Notes: generated from the sequence alone by a model not told the origin. Positions 37,301 to 43,400 are shown, counted from the first letter of the stretch. The stretch: 64,000 nucleotides of DNA from Bathynomus jamesi (GCA_023014485.1 JAJOZX010000997.1:325001-389000); one strand, 5' to 3'. Numbers and translations are program-made.

Positions 37301-39969
37301 TCATTAGAAACACACTCACAAACCTCAGTGAAAGGGTGGTCTCAAATTCGTGTTGGGTGTGGGCGGCAGTACAACATGTATAGCTGCTGCTGCAGTCATT
37401 ATATATAACTTTGATTAACCTTGGTTATGCTTCCGCCCGAATTGTTCATTCTGATAAAGGCCAAGCTTGTCACTCCACCTTAGACCTACAATTTAACGTG
37501 GAGTCCCAACCACGCCCCACCAGCTGCTCGAGGTACACATTTATCTACCAACCAATTTCTGTGTGTGGAAAGATGAACAGCTGGGTTTTGTTGCGGCCCG
37601 CCTACCCTCACCGGGCCTCGATCCCAGGCCCGATGGATTCGTAGTCAGCGACACTAGCTACTATACCACCGAGGCGTAATTATGTGTGTGTGTGTGTTGG
37701 TGCAGTGGTTAGCATCGCTGACTACGAATCCATCGGCCCCGGGATCAAGACCCGGTGACCGCAGGCGGCGCACAGCAAAACCCAGCTAGATACTCATCCT
37801 TTCACACAAAAATTGGTTGGTAGATAAATGGGTAGCCGAGTGGTTAAGATGCTGGGCTGCTGATCGGGAGGTCGTGAGATCGAGTCCGGGCGTGGACTTT
37901 AAGTTCTGACCACTCGTGGTTCGGATTCCACGTTAAACTGTAGGTCTAAGGTGGAGTGACAAGCTTGACCTTCGTCAGAATGAACAATTCGGGCGGAAAA
38001 ACCAAAGTTTTATATACTGAAATTGTTACGATGGTTGCGTACTCTGCTACATTTTTAAGTGCATATTTAAGGAAAAACTATTTATAATATATTCAAATTA
38101 CTCTCATTATTATGCGGGTCGTTCGATTTCGTGTAGACCTCTGGTTCAGAGTGATTGGTCCTTTCTACGTAGATCATAGTTCTGAAGTATCCAAACCTCC
38201 AAAACTTCGAACTTTCTTCCATTTTTAGATGAATGAACATCAACAGCAGCATCAGCAACACCCACAACAGCTGCCACAACTGTTATCTTTGAATGGGTCA
38301 GTGGAAGAAGGTTTACAAATTCCCTCAATGCATGGATCTCAAGCCTGCCACATGCAGCAAGTTATTCAGGTACGAAGGTACTAATAGAAGTTATGACGCA
38401 GTCTTGGAAAAGTGAAAAAGCGGTGCAAGCTCTTAAGTGATAGCATACAGATGCGGAAAAGACAGTTGCCTAGTTCTTGGCAGCACTGGCGTTTGAATCC
38501 ATGACTCAGCGGAATCTTAGCACTGCCGGGCGGCGCCCAAACCGATCGAGCCCACAAGTTGCTGACACTGCAGAGTAGAGACAATTGTAATTACTTGAAT
38601 GAATGTGGTTAAATGTAGTCAAACTAATATATTATTGTGTATTTTAAAGACGTTTTTGAGGAGACATTCATTTCAGTATACATGAAATGTTTTGTACTAT
38701 ACAGGGTGTCCCAGAAGTCTGGAATCGTAGGGAAAAGATACATTTTTAAAGTGAAACACATTTCTAATGTCATTTTTTACATATTTCAGGAAAGAAAACA
38801 CCCTGATGGCTCGGTATACCAAGCAAGAAAAGGTGGAACTGGTATTGCTATATGTTTCTGGAAAAAGCCAGAGGGAGGCATGTTCGTGAAATAACTGACA
38901 TACCTCCCCTCTGGCTTTTTCCGGAAACGTGTAGCAATATCAGTTCCACCTTCTCTTGATTGGTATACTGAGACATCAGGATATTTCCTTTCCTGAAGTA
39001 CGTAAAACTGACATTAGAAATGTGTGTTTCACTTCAAAAATATAATGTCTATTTTCTCTGAGTCCAGACTTCTGGAACACCCTGTATAATCCCTACGATT
39101 AATCGTACTAAGGACAGCACCTCTGGAAAGGACTATTCAAACTATAAACGTGGGGACCCCACCAGCAACAAATCTTGACCTTCAATTTAACATATGAAAA
39201 TTTTTTAAAAAGTGCACGTTCTTAAACTTACCAACATGGTGTCGCCGTAAATATTTCTTTTACAAAATATTGAAAATTAAACTTAGGTGGATGTTTATTA
39301 GTTACTTTTTACTCATGACTTTACATTGAAACACATTTTTTGTCAGATTATCTTTTACAATGATATATTTATATCCTATAGAGCGCCGCCCGGTAGTGCT
39401 AAAATAAAGCGGAGTCGTCGGTTCGAATCCTAGTGCTGCCTGGAGTTGGGTAGTTGTTATTTTTTTATCTTTCGTCACGACGAAGTGGCGGGCCGGCCAA
39501 CCCCCTTTAACTGGCTAAGGTAGCCCAGAGTCAGGCCCTTAATCCCCAATTTTTTGTGGGGGCGGGGTATAGATGTTACCTTACTATATATTTAGATCCA
39601 CAGTGAAGAGTTTGGAGGATACTGTCGGTTTCTTTTTATTTGTTATAATGCGTATAACTTAAAACTAATAACTTTTTATAATGGTTTAAAATTTTTTTTT
39701 TTTTTTTTCAGGCTGAACAGACGACAGTGACAGTTCCCGACACAGCTCTCTCCAATATAATTCATCCTTCGAACACTCGCATGAACGTCGTGCCCTTTGC
39801 TGAACATCTGCAAGCTCATTGTTTGCAAAGGATGGATAACGAAACCAGCTCTCAACCATCCCTCACCCAACCCATAGATTTACAGTGTGTAAGAAATTCA
39901 CATATTATCTACTCGGCTCAGCCTAGTTCTTCGCAACCCACTCAATTGGAAGATTACTCTAATTCTTAA
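10716..39969 (+). CDS. C2H2 zinc-finger protein gene (ten in-window exons)
   Basis: Join 10716-10783, 11955-12066, 12299-12481, 17065-17273, 17518-17749, 17928-18072, 18532-18688, 32565-32649, 38229-38369, 39712-39969. Every junction has AG/GT borders and phases match throughout, giving 529 codons and a TAA. The start codon is not seen, so the 5' end may lie upstream. The order is a basic linker (KPKKRN), one finger, a degenerate finger, a C2HC finger, seven C2H2 fingers with TGE(K/R)-like linkers, then a Gln/His-rich and Ser/Thr-rich tail with no recognised domain. Such proteins normally bind DNA in the nucleus as transcription regulators. No specific orthologue is recognised. The introns, up to 13.9 kb, are full of transposons. 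Confidence 0.8.
10824..11307. mobile_element. hAT-like MITE (TAACG-rich), 484 bp
   Basis: The ends are CAGAGTTGGGCACGTTACTT and the inverted partner finishing CCCAACACTG. The flanks are TTTATGGC (10816-10823) and TTTATGCC (11308-11315), 7 of 8 matching. Both arms are dense in GTAACG/CGTTAC. It has the same style as 44537-45073, and no coding sequence. Confidence 0.85.
11316..11954. other. Zinc-finger gene intron sequence
   Basis: AT-rich sequence between two exons of the zinc-finger gene. No repeat or gene was recognised. Confidence 0.6.
11955..12066 (+). CDS. Zinc-finger gene exon: first finger
   Basis: Acceptor CGTCAG before 11955 and donor GTAATG after 12066. It encodes a basic stretch (KPKKRN) and [20 protein letters not shown]. 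The last His of the finger is supplied by the next exon (VH), giving C-x2-C-x12-H-x4-H, which confirms the splice. Confidence 0.85.
12299..12481 (+). CDS. Zinc-finger gene exon: end of finger 1 and a degenerate finger
   Basis: Acceptor TTGAAG, donor GTTAGT, 61 codons, phase 0 at both ends. It completes finger 1 with VH. It then carries CCKTC...FQIHLC, where the Cys pair and first His are present but the last ligand spacing is abnormal. An acidic linker (NDEEP) lies between. Confidence 0.85.
12482..13148. other. Zinc-finger gene intron sequence
   Basis: Intronic sequence before the Tc1 insertion. It contains TGATTA/TAATCA-type motifs around 12740-13060 that may be a decayed MITE, but no clean ends were found. 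Confidence 0.5.
13149..14286 (-). mobile_element. Tc1 element with internally deleted transposase
   Basis: 1,138 bp with long inverted ends (CACTATATGATCAAAAGTAT at 13149, its partner ending 14286), flanked by TA on both sides. The single gene is on the minus strand. It lies in the intron between exons 12299-12481 and 17065-17273 of the zinc-finger gene. Confidence 0.95.
13212..14142 (-). pseudogene. Tc1 transposase lacking the middle of its catalytic domain
   Basis: It starts at ATG 14142 ([13 protein letters not shown]). Helix-turn-helix and AT-hook-like GRPR regions are intact. The first catalytic Asp ([11 protein letters not shown]) and the [11 protein letters not shown] block are present. 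After LFQQD the sequence jumps straight to [11 protein letters not shown], so most of the spacing to the third catalytic residue is gone and the frame changes. The tail ends [11 protein letters not shown]. The junction lies at a repeated GAT, suggesting a microhomology deletion. Confidence 0.92.
14313..15497 (+). mobile_element. DD41D-type Tc1/mariner element 2, nearly intact
   Basis: The ends are CAGGGTGGGCCGTAAGTTTC (14313) and its reverse complement ending 15497. TA lies just left and (TA)n-like sequence on the right. It encodes one transposase with a single apparent frameshift, so it is younger than element 1 at 5548-6785. Confidence 0.95.
14386..15431 (+). pseudogene. DD41D transposase with one frameshift
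   Basis: ATG 14386 ([18 protein letters not shown]), stop at 15429-15431, about 348 codons if the frame is joined. One A appears missing from an A run near 14528, shifting frame before DQPRSG. Downstream the frame is intact: [29 protein letters not shown] (first Asp), [10 protein letters not shown] (second Asp), [20 protein letters not shown] (third Asp, spacing 41 by count). The C-terminus ends NHVEHII. It is related to the element 1 transposase, especially around RRMEFCEWA. Confidence 0.92.
15537..15888 (+). mobile_element. Dimeric tRNA-derived SINE, copy 1
   Basis: The first tRNA-like head has GATGTAGTGGTTAGCGTCG (box A-like) and GGGATCGAGACCC (box B-like). A second tRNA-like unit follows at about 15692 (GGTGGCCTAGTGGTTAAGAC). 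A unique body then ends AGCTTGACCTTCGTCAGAAT, and the tail is (AATA)n/A-rich. Copies at 37432-37677 and 37697-38012 confirm a dispersed family. Confidence 0.88.
15889..17064. other. Zinc-finger gene intron sequence
   Basis: Moderately AT-rich intron, including a GA-rich patch (16500-16870). No element ends, RNA gene or exon recognised. Confidence 0.5.
17065..17273 (+). CDS. Zinc-finger gene exon: C2HC finger and C2H2 finger
   Basis: Acceptor TTCTTCAG, donor GTAGTT. It encodes [10 protein letters not shown]...YHLPRC (C-x2-C-x12-H-x3-C) and [10 protein letters not shown]...YHKKKNH (C-x2-C-x12-H-x4-H). It ends with two bases of an Arg codon completed by the next exon. Confidence 0.9.
17430..17455. 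repeat. Poly(C) run in zinc-finger intron
   Basis: An uninterrupted run of more than 20 C lies between exons 17065-17273 and 17518-17749. Such runs are prone to length variation and sequencing error. Confidence 0.9.
17518..17749 (+). CDS. Zinc-finger gene exon: two fingers and the start of a third
   Basis: The start at 17518 (after TTTTAG) is forced, since starting two bases later gives an immediate stop. It reads [14 protein letters not shown]...KHCINRH, then [10 protein letters not shown]...NHKLRMH, and ends FLCQ. The partner Cys of this C-x2-C comes from the next exon (VC). Confidence 0.92.
17928..18072 (+). CDS. Zinc-finger gene exon: two C2H2 fingers
   Basis: Acceptor GCAAAG, donor GTGAGG. 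It begins [19 protein letters not shown], completing the C-x2-C begun upstream. It continues with [10 protein letters not shown]...HHERIH and ends in a TG linker whose Gly codon is split across the intron. Confidence 0.92.
18294..18460 (+). mobile_element. 5S rRNA-derived SINE, copy 1
   Basis: The head ATAACACCGCTTCCCGTCGATCAGCGCAGTTAG resembles the internal region of 5S rRNA. It is followed by a tRNA-type box B-like GGGTTCAAATCCC and a body ending TTAAACAACCCCC with an A-rich tail. It shares this layout with the copies at 32985-33103 and 63229-63395. Confidence 0.7.
18532..18688 (+). CDS. Zinc-finger gene exon: two C2H2 fingers
   Basis: Acceptor TTCGAAG, donor GTAATT. With the split Gly it reads [15 protein letters not shown]...EHLRRH, then [20 protein letters not shown]. 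The last His of that finger comes from the exon 13.9 kb downstream (RKKH). Confidence 0.92.
18738..19925 (+). mobile_element. Deletion derivative of an unclassified TA-flanked DNA transposon
   Basis: 1,188 bp, ends GGCCGGGTCGAAAA and TTTTGACCCTGCC (inverted, one or two mismatches), TA on both sides. It keeps the start of a protein (19230: [20 protein letters not shown]... IKEIWYV) joined directly to its end ([13 protein letters not shown]... FEWKGQWKE, stop near 19580). Both pieces match the two ends of the transposase of the element at 25126-28317, so the middle of the gene was lost. Confidence 0.8.
19945..20090 (+). repeat. Single-arm relative of the 20440-20625 palindrome
   Basis: Contains GTGCTCAAACGCTTTCGTCT, AATGACATTCTCAGGAACAC and ACTTTCGTGAAATATA, which match one arm of the palindrome at 20440-20625. 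It abuts a (TA)n tract at 20077. Confidence 0.7.
20077..20126. repeat. (TA)n microsatellite
   Basis: Pure (AT)n that separates the 19945 repeat from the fold-back element at 20125. Confidence 0.95.
20125..20393. mobile_element. Fold-back element family K, copy 1
   Basis: The outer arms are CCGTGCATGGAACAAGGAAC and its reverse complement, about 75 bp each and extending through CCACTATAGTCCGAATAAG. They surround a conserved centre with GCCCACGTCGGGCTAGCATC. It starts with CTCAGAATGGTCCCCTGAG. It is flanked on both sides by (TA)n. Other copies lie at 23695, 53253 and 60908. Confidence 0.85.
20440..20625. repeat. Near-perfect palindrome, arms about 70 bp
   Basis: AAAACCACGAAGGGAAAAGA ... AGGAACACT meets its reverse complement with almost no spacer (centre near 20542). 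Each arm contains CTGAGGA, a short GTC/GAC hairpin and GAAAGCG in order. (TA)n lies on both sides. Confidence 0.88.
20646..22243. mobile_element. Tc1-derived fold-back element, about 1.6 kb
   Basis: Two arms of roughly 750 bp (about 20646-21390 and 21485-22243) are inverted copies of the 5' half of a Tc1-like transposon. Both encode the same N-terminal DNA-binding part of a transposase ([30 protein letters not shown]). The right arm reads on the minus strand through the spacer to EHKYWTSE and stops where the left arm begins. No catalytic domain is present, so it depends on another transposase. Confidence 0.9.
22302..22372. repeat. (TA)n microsatellite
   Basis: About 70 bp of pure (TA)n between the fold-back element and the 3' tail of the LINE on the minus strand. 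Confidence 0.97.
22373..23690 (-). mobile_element. 5'-truncated LINE (I/Jockey-like), minus strand
   Basis: It ends in a (GTAA)n-type tail at 22373-22392, as expected for the 3' end of a non-LTR element on the minus strand. The interior is the C-terminal two-fifths of ORF2. Its RT is distinct from those at 1-5127 and 28975-36330 (YADD rather than FADD). (TA)n flanks both sides. Confidence 0.9.
22410..23690 (-). CDS. Reverse transcriptase C-terminal half, open but truncated
   Basis: An open frame of over 400 codons on the minus strand with no start, cut off at its 5' end. It reads [17 protein letters not shown], then the catalytic SYADDLTI at about 23496-23510, then the thumb and a C-terminal zinc-knuckle-like [18 protein letters not shown], ending GYLSAAGFA. 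The frame is intact, which suggests recent insertion, but lacking the first RT blocks and the endonuclease it cannot be active. Confidence 0.88.
   Translation of the reverse strand: MYILTNLIAGRLGKVIHKQHSSKTYRLYNGVPQGSILSPILFNLFMHDLPQPLSPHVHVSSYADDLTITAQHHNRNTATRLIQQYITNLELWLTNNRMSASPQKSSITPPNLRPPRIPSTPESHPHGTSPTSKQNPNNPRPHPRHTHVLFPSHIKHLLQSNKKLNALRTLTSTTFGQQKESLSILYKQFVRTTLTYAAPAWSPSISHTNQKKIQTTQNRGLRSITGCLRTTPIPHLHADTKILPIEHHMNMTGTQFFSRALAPDHPCHHLTLHNPPPRNKKRTPAAHYSQLLNNIPPPPLNINPIKHLHTEFTRKYLLDQPHNTVLHDTPPVVHQSEQTLPRKTRVTLARLRSGHHPSLQQYRHRLHLADTSTCQKCYLHPEDTEHLLLHCHSLSQQRHNSNITSLRDLWTRPTVVAGYLSAAGFA
23695..23972. mobile_element. Fold-back element family K, copy 2
   Basis: Same order as copy 1: CTCAGAATGGTCCCCTGAG, arm with CCGTGCATGGAACAAGGAAC, centre GCCCACGTCGGGCTAGCATC, inverted arm ending GCACGGTCTGTG. 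(TA)n precedes it and (CA)n (23974-23997) follows. Confidence 0.88.
24070..24640. repeat. Fold-back structure with 21-bp minisatellite
   Basis: Arms of about 80 bp (24070-24152 and 24557-24640) share CACACCGATGTTAGATATTT and ACAACGCGTTG. Inside is a perfect hairpin of about 28 bp (CGCCCTTGACGATTGGTTAG and its inverse, 24182-24270). Four to five units of a roughly 21-bp repeat (ACCTAACCGGGCACTCAATT) follow at 24275-24355. No coding sequence. Confidence 0.78.
24775..25125 (+). pseudogene. LINE C ORF1, first part (PHD-like zinc motif)
   Basis: It starts at ATG 24775. It reads CGYCKKV...RCDPCQ...FEFGCLKW, then an in-frame TAA at 24896, then [10 protein letters not shown]. The Cys pattern is that of a PHD-type zinc finger, with the expected His replaced by Glu. 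PHD fingers occur in ORF1 of CR1-type LINEs. A Lys/Glu-rich tail runs to the transposon insertion at 25126. Confidence 0.65.
25126..28317 (-). mobile_element. Unclassified DNA transposon, TA-flanked, long TIRs, nested in LINE C
   Basis: 3,192 bp. The ends are GGCCGGGTCGAA and TTCGACCTGGCC, with TA at 25124-25125 and 28318-28319. The inverted repeats extend about 290 bp (25126-25420 and about 28030-28317), including ACATACTCCAAAAGAAAGTT in both. Removing it joins LINE C ORF1 at GTACCAACAGTC-TA-GTCCAACACA. The gene is on the minus strand. I cannot assign it to a named superfamily; the TA target resembles Tc1/mariner but the protein does not. Confidence 0.88.
25633..27819 (-). pseudogene. Large transposase-like protein, frameshifted
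   Basis: Four minus-strand frames run in order and, taken together, give about 700 residues. They are 27819-27514 ([23 protein letters not shown]), 27734-27354 ([19 protein letters not shown], then a Cys-rich [20 protein letters not shown]), 27330-26946 (acidic [12 protein letters not shown], then Arg-Glu from an internal (GA)n), and 26937-25633. The last frame has the best conserved part: [49 protein letters not shown], and [12 protein letters not shown] near its end. Asp-rich blocks suggest a DDE/D nuclease, by inference. It matches both surviving ends of the 18738-19925 derivative. Confidence 0.8.
28318..28930 (+). pseudogene. LINE C ORF1, second part with CCCH zinc fingers
   Basis: Continues ORF1 after the nested transposon. 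Two tandem CCCH-like motifs are visible: [19 protein letters not shown], where the final His is Glu, and [20 protein letters not shown] (28588-28647), a textbook C-x8-C-x5-C-x3-H. A TAA follows at about 28687 and the rest is decayed. CCCH motifs suggest RNA binding. Confidence 0.7.
28975..31960 (+). pseudogene. LINE C ORF2 endonuclease-reverse transcriptase, decayed
   Basis: The endonuclease begins [15 protein letters not shown] with [18 protein letters not shown] corresponds to GDFN, and SDH is present near 29707. RT blocks follow: [26 protein letters not shown] and [11 protein letters not shown]. The catalytic FADD reads FADE at 31065-31076 because the second Asp codon is GAA. Frames change near 29270, 29630, 30100, 30450, 30740, 30960 and 31480, so the copy is dead. 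The last domain ends [10 protein letters not shown]. Confidence 0.88.
32097..32468. mobile_element. Harbinger-like MITE, 372 bp
   Basis: The arms GGGGCCGTTCACAATTATCA and the inverted partner ending TTGTGAATGGCCTC are each about 45 bp. TTA lies on both sides (32094-32096, 32469-32471). A TTA/TWA duplication and GGGGCCGTTCA-like ends fit PIF/Harbinger MITEs. No protein is encoded. It is in the zinc-finger intron about 100 bp before exon 32565. Confidence 0.75.
32565..32649 (+). CDS. Zinc-finger gene exon completing the last finger
   Basis: Acceptor TCTTGTAG, donor GTAAAT. The first base completes Arg and the next residues KKH restore H-x4-H of the last finger. The rest, about 24 residues, is a basic, probably helical segment ([17 protein letters not shown]). 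Confidence 0.82.
32985..33103 (-). mobile_element. 5S rRNA-derived SINE, copy 2
   Basis: On the minus strand it reads GATCAGCGAAGTTAAGCTAC, then TAGTAGTTGGATGGGAGACC. These match the internal promoter region of 5S rRNA (ATCACCGAAGTTAAGC..., GTACTTGGATGGGTGACC). It ends GGTTAAACAACCCC. The box B-like segment seen in copies 1 and 3 is missing. (TA)n lies on both sides. Confidence 0.85.
33223..36318 (+). pseudogene. LINE D ORF2, frameshifted
   Basis: The endonuclease end ([17 protein letters not shown]) is followed by a linker ([17 protein letters not shown]) and RT. The RT motif is intact here as [11 protein letters not shown] (FADD at 34719-34730), unlike LINE C. Frameshifts occur near 33535, 34160, 34440, 34560 and 34890. 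The C-terminal part resumes after the MITE ([20 protein letters not shown], then [20 protein letters not shown]) and ends near 36318. Confidence 0.88.
35277..35932. mobile_element. hAT-like MITE inside LINE D, 656 bp
   Basis: The ends are CAGGGCTGTGGAGTCGGAG and its inverted partner CCGACTCCACAGCCCTG. There is a perfect 8-bp duplication CTATAATC at 35269-35276 and 35933-35940. The LINE reading continues across the gap when the MITE and one duplication are removed. CAGGGCTGTGGAGTCGG is a familiar hAT MITE terminus. Confidence 0.95.
36341..37431. other. Zinc-finger gene intron sequence
   Basis: AT-rich intron sequence with no recognisable repeat or exon. Confidence 0.5.
37432..37677 (-). mobile_element. 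Dimeric tRNA SINE, copy 2 (second tRNA unit deleted)
   Basis: The minus strand begins CGCCTCGGTGGTATAGTAGC with a box B-like GGGATCGAGGCCC and ends AAGCTTGGCCTTTATCAGAA. The second tRNA-like unit present in copies 1 and 3 is reduced. It lies head to head with copy 3, about 20 bp apart. Confidence 0.82.
37697..38012 (+). mobile_element. Dimeric tRNA SINE, copy 3
   Basis: Head 1 has GTGCAGTGGTTAGCATCGCT and GGGATCAAGACCC. Head 2 (about 37829-37900) has GTAGCCGAGTGGTTAAGATG and GAGATCGAGTCC, like a Ser/Leu-type tRNA without its long arm. The body ends AAGCTTGACCTTCGTCAGAA. Confidence 0.88.
38229..38369 (+). CDS. Zinc-finger gene exon: Gln/His-rich tail
   Basis: Acceptor ATTTTTAG, donor GTACGAAG, 47 codons, phase 0 at both ends. 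It begins [14 protein letters not shown] and ends HMQQVIQ. Its Gln/His composition is common in activation or interaction tails of transcription factors. Confidence 0.75.
38455..38562 (-). mobile_element. tRNA-derived SINE family V, copy 1
   Basis: On the minus strand it reads GGGCGCCGCCCGGCAGTGCT, TGGATTCAAACGCC (box B-like) and AGTGCTGCCAAGAACTAGGC. A second copy lies at 39380-39575. Both lie in the last intron of the zinc-finger gene. Confidence 0.6.
38703..39084. mobile_element. Fold-back MITE from a Tc1/mariner element, 382 bp
   Basis: TA lies on both sides. The ends are CAGGGTGTCCCAGAAGTCTG and CAGAAGTC..ACACCCTG inverted. The arms of about 185 bp meet near 38893. Each arm holds the first codons of a transposase (left arm: ATGGCTCGGTATACCAAGCA onward, 38807; reads [19 protein letters not shown]), so the element is two copies of one transposon end joined head to head. 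Confidence 0.9.
39380..39575 (+). mobile_element. tRNA-derived SINE family V, copy 2
   Basis: GAGCGCCGCCCGGTAGTGCT, CGGTTCGAATCCT (box B) and AGTGCTGCCTGGAGTTGGGT match copy 1 at 38455-38562. The body continues through GACGAAGTGGCGGGCCGGCC to about 39575. Confidence 0.6.
39712..39969 (+). CDS. Zinc-finger gene terminal exon
   Basis: It begins after a long T tract ending CAG, phase 0. There are 85 codons ([11 protein letters not shown]... [10 protein letters not shown]) and TAA at 39967-39969. It is Ser/Thr/Gln-rich without a recognised domain. No clear AATAAA was noticed in the following few hundred bases. Confidence 0.78.
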   Translation, partial: AEQTTVTVPDTALSNIIHPSNTRMNVVPFAEHLQAHCLQRMDNETSSQPSLTQPIDLQCVRNSHIIYSAQPSSSQPTQLEDYSNS

Positions 39970-40019
39970 GGTCAGTCGTGAAGTGTTCACCGGGAAACTT
40001 TCAAGTCTAAGGTATACTA

Positions 40020-40456
40020 CAGGGTGTCTGGAAATTTCTGAAGTAAAAATTCATCTAAAAATGACTTGAGCATGAAGATTTCACAACAGCTAGTAATGAA
40101 GTTTGTGAAGCCCTATGACTCGGTATTTTCCTTCTAGATGGAACACCCCTTCATTTTGGCAGCACTGTTTGTATGTATCTGGACAAACGATTCCTAAACC
40201 GGAATTAGAAAATTGGGAAAGTTCATATGATTGTCTGTTCATAAGGTCACCTGACCTATCTCCATTAGATTGCTTTGTGACACTTTACCCGGAGAAAACT
40301 GACAGTGTAAGAGTTTTAAGTGTCCCTTAGATACGTGTCCAGCTTAAGATGATGCATATTAACGTTGTCGAACTCCCCAAAGTAACTTATTGGATGTATA
40401 CTCGAGTTCAAAACATGACTTACTTTATTTAACCTTTCTCGACACCCTGCATATTA
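40020..40456 (+). mobile_element. Decayed Tc1/mariner-type relic
   Basis: The ends CAGGGTGTCTGGAAATTTCT (40020) and GACACCCTG (about 40448) are inverted. The interior still shows a transposase trace, GTPLHFGSTV(C)MYLDKRFLN, then RSPDLSPLDC, matching the second and third catalytic regions of the DD41D families. It begins 50 bp after the zinc-finger gene stop. Confidence 0.6.
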
Positions 40457-43400
40457 AGAAAGTGTTCAGATAAGTTTCGTCTTTGTATTTTTATTATTCC
40501 TTTCTACTCTTCTTAACAAACGTATTAGTAAATCAAATGGACCATAATTTACCTTTGGATGGCAACAGTCCGATGGCTAAAAAAAAATGTTGCTCGGCTT
40601 TAGCTTCCTTTCAAGGGGTAGCTAGATGACCTCGAGGTTTCCTCATATAGCACTGAGGACCCTAGCCGCGCCATTGACCTCAGCTTCCACCCCCCTCCCT
40701 CCCAAGTAAAGTGGGGAATCCCTTACATCCTTGAAATTTAAGAGCCACCCGTTTGTCAGGAAGGAATCGAACTCGTTCTGCAGGTTGAGCCAGCTGCTTC
40801 TGGAAGTGTTTGTTGTTGTTTCTGCCACCTTCAGAAAATTGACCATTTGGACCTCGTATATAGGGACGCCGCCCGCTCAGTGTCCAACAATGAACAACTG
40901 TTGGGAGGTCCAATCCTTTAAGGAGGTACGTACATTTCAATGCCTTCAAGAGTCGAATATCATTGTGTGAGCCGTCTCGGGTAACTGTCGAAGAATTCCA
41001 CACCTTTACGTAAACTGTAGTGAAGATGATAGAGAAGTTCAGACCTTCACTCTTGCGTCGATAGAGCGAGAATTGGCTTCGAAACGGGTAAATCTTGATT
41101 GTATAAATGACCATCATCCACCGGGCCTGATGAGAGTCTTCGAGAGCCACTGCGCGAAGAAACTCCACCTCGGAAGGTTGTGCTTAATTCCACGAACTCG
41201 CGTTAGTCATCTCGAGGTTGGATTTAGTGACTTTTTTCAACATAGCTTTACTCCAAAGAGGTTTGCAGCAGGGATGACAGCCTCTCATCATCACTTGGTT
41301 GGTAGTCTGACCAGTCGATGGAGTCCCATCGCTCCCAGAATCATTTGAAGAAGGCATGGTCAGGTTCAGAGGACGGGCCAAACATCATCATCAATACATG
41401 AGCAATGATAATTTTGTGCATTGTTGACGACAGGCTAAGTATAGCAAATTCTTCCCCAACTTCCTCTCAATGAGGGTGAGCGGCTCCTATGAGCTTGCCG
41501 GTGTTGCTGGCAGTGGTGTCAAAGCCGATTCCAATGATTTTGTTTGACAAATTCTACTCCACCGCTGTGATGTTGCTCTTCACCTCTTCCGCCTTCGATT
41601 CATTGCCCTCGCATGCCTCACTGAGCTAACGGATGGGGATGACTGTCCGATGCCTTCACAAGATGATTACGGTAATTACGTAGGTTGCTTGCCTGTCAGA
41701 CAACTTTGTTCGGTACAGGACTAATGCCAGATCAAGAGAGAATCTGCTGCCGCCCTCTCTTAATACTTGGAGGATCTATCGGTGGCGGCCTCAGAGTTAT
41801 TTGAATCTTTCCGAGTTGTCAGTGATGGGAGTCGTCTCCCTTTTTTCCCCCCCTCCACCGACGTCTCCGTCGCATTTTCCCTTCCTTCTTGACCAATTCC
41901 TTGTCTCCACCAGCCACGTGTTCTTTCCTCTCTGATCCAGAAGAAATCAGTCATGGTGAGTTGGAAATAAAAAATTAATAGAAAAACTATAAAAAGCACA
42001 CCAAAATCCTGTAAACCCAACTCTGAAACTGCAATTCTATGGTACGTTTCGAGTCGCAAACAATCGTCATTCATCGGGCACTTCACAGAGTATGGAAAAC
42101 TCGTCACTTTAGAGTCCCCTTCTCCCTGTAATTATAGGGTTTGGCCTGCTTGGGATACAAAACCTGCTTTTCATATGACGATCAACGTGTCCCTTTTCAG
42201 CACTGATCAGGTCAGGGTACTGGTACGGTGTAAGGGGTGAAAACTTCTTCCAAGCCACTAAGCAACCTTTAAATGTTTATTCATCGAGCTGAAACTAGGA
42301 ATTGGAAATTCTCCCTGTCTCTAACAAAAACCTAATGGCCAGTTACCACATGAACTACTATTTTTTTCCTCTACCTCCATAAGAACATAAGAATGAATCG
42401 GGTTAGGCAACGGTGGTTGGTTAATTGTATTTAGATAATTTTCGACTGCGAAAGGGTTACTTTTTTAGCACACAATTTTTTTTAATCATGGGAAAATATG
42501 GTTTACACCTGTTCGGAATGTTACCATATTTTTTGGCTGATCTCTGATTTCAGTCTAAAAATGGCTTGCAAACGTTTACAGCAAGAGTAGTTTTAGGTTA
42601 TTAATTATTATTACATTTGTTAATTTTTTATCTTAAACAAAATGTTCAGACAATATTGACACCTAGCCGAAGGCCGTAAAAATAAAATAAAATTACAGCC
42701 ATATTTAGAACTTTATTTTCAGACGTTATGTTAATTTTAGTGAAATGGGAAATGTAAAGTGGGAACAGAAGTACCTTCAAAAAAAAAAAAAAAAAAAAAT
42801 CACTATTACATAGTTTACTATTTTCCCTACGAGTGTAATGCTCTGCCGAATTTTCATATTTAGTGGTTTACTCGCTTCACACCTTAAAACCAAAGCTACA
42901 CCCATTATTCACTTCCACTCATGTTCTCATTCTTAAAAGATTTTGACAAAAGATCTCTGATCCATTTATCAGTGTTGTTGCCAAAAAACGTGTCTTGTCA
43001 ATGTATCTCAAAATATTCTTTTGAAGTATATACTTTTTATAAAAAATTTCGCAACAAAGTAAATACATCAGTCATTTATTTGCCAGAGGCTTCATCGTAT
43101 TTAATAATGAAAATGGCTACCCTGCTTTTTTATTTTTCCCCATACATGCCATCGTCATTGCAGTTCCGTATGATAGCTAAATAGATTTTACAGTTACGGA
43201 GGTGTGTGTACATGAAACTACTACAGTAGGATTATTTTTACCTGTTATTAATAAAAATAAAATTTAGGTTTAAAGTACGAAATCGTAGCAATCAAAATGG
43301 TTTGCTTTTTTTTTTTGTTTTTGTTTTAATATGTACTATACATTACATTACAGAAATTATTATTAACTCTTTCACTCACTAAATGCACAATTGTGTAGCT

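Noticed and set aside
40640..42107. Several open frames on both strands in less AT-rich sequence
   Set aside because: No family resemblance, no convincing splice partners and no repeat structure; left as unassigned.
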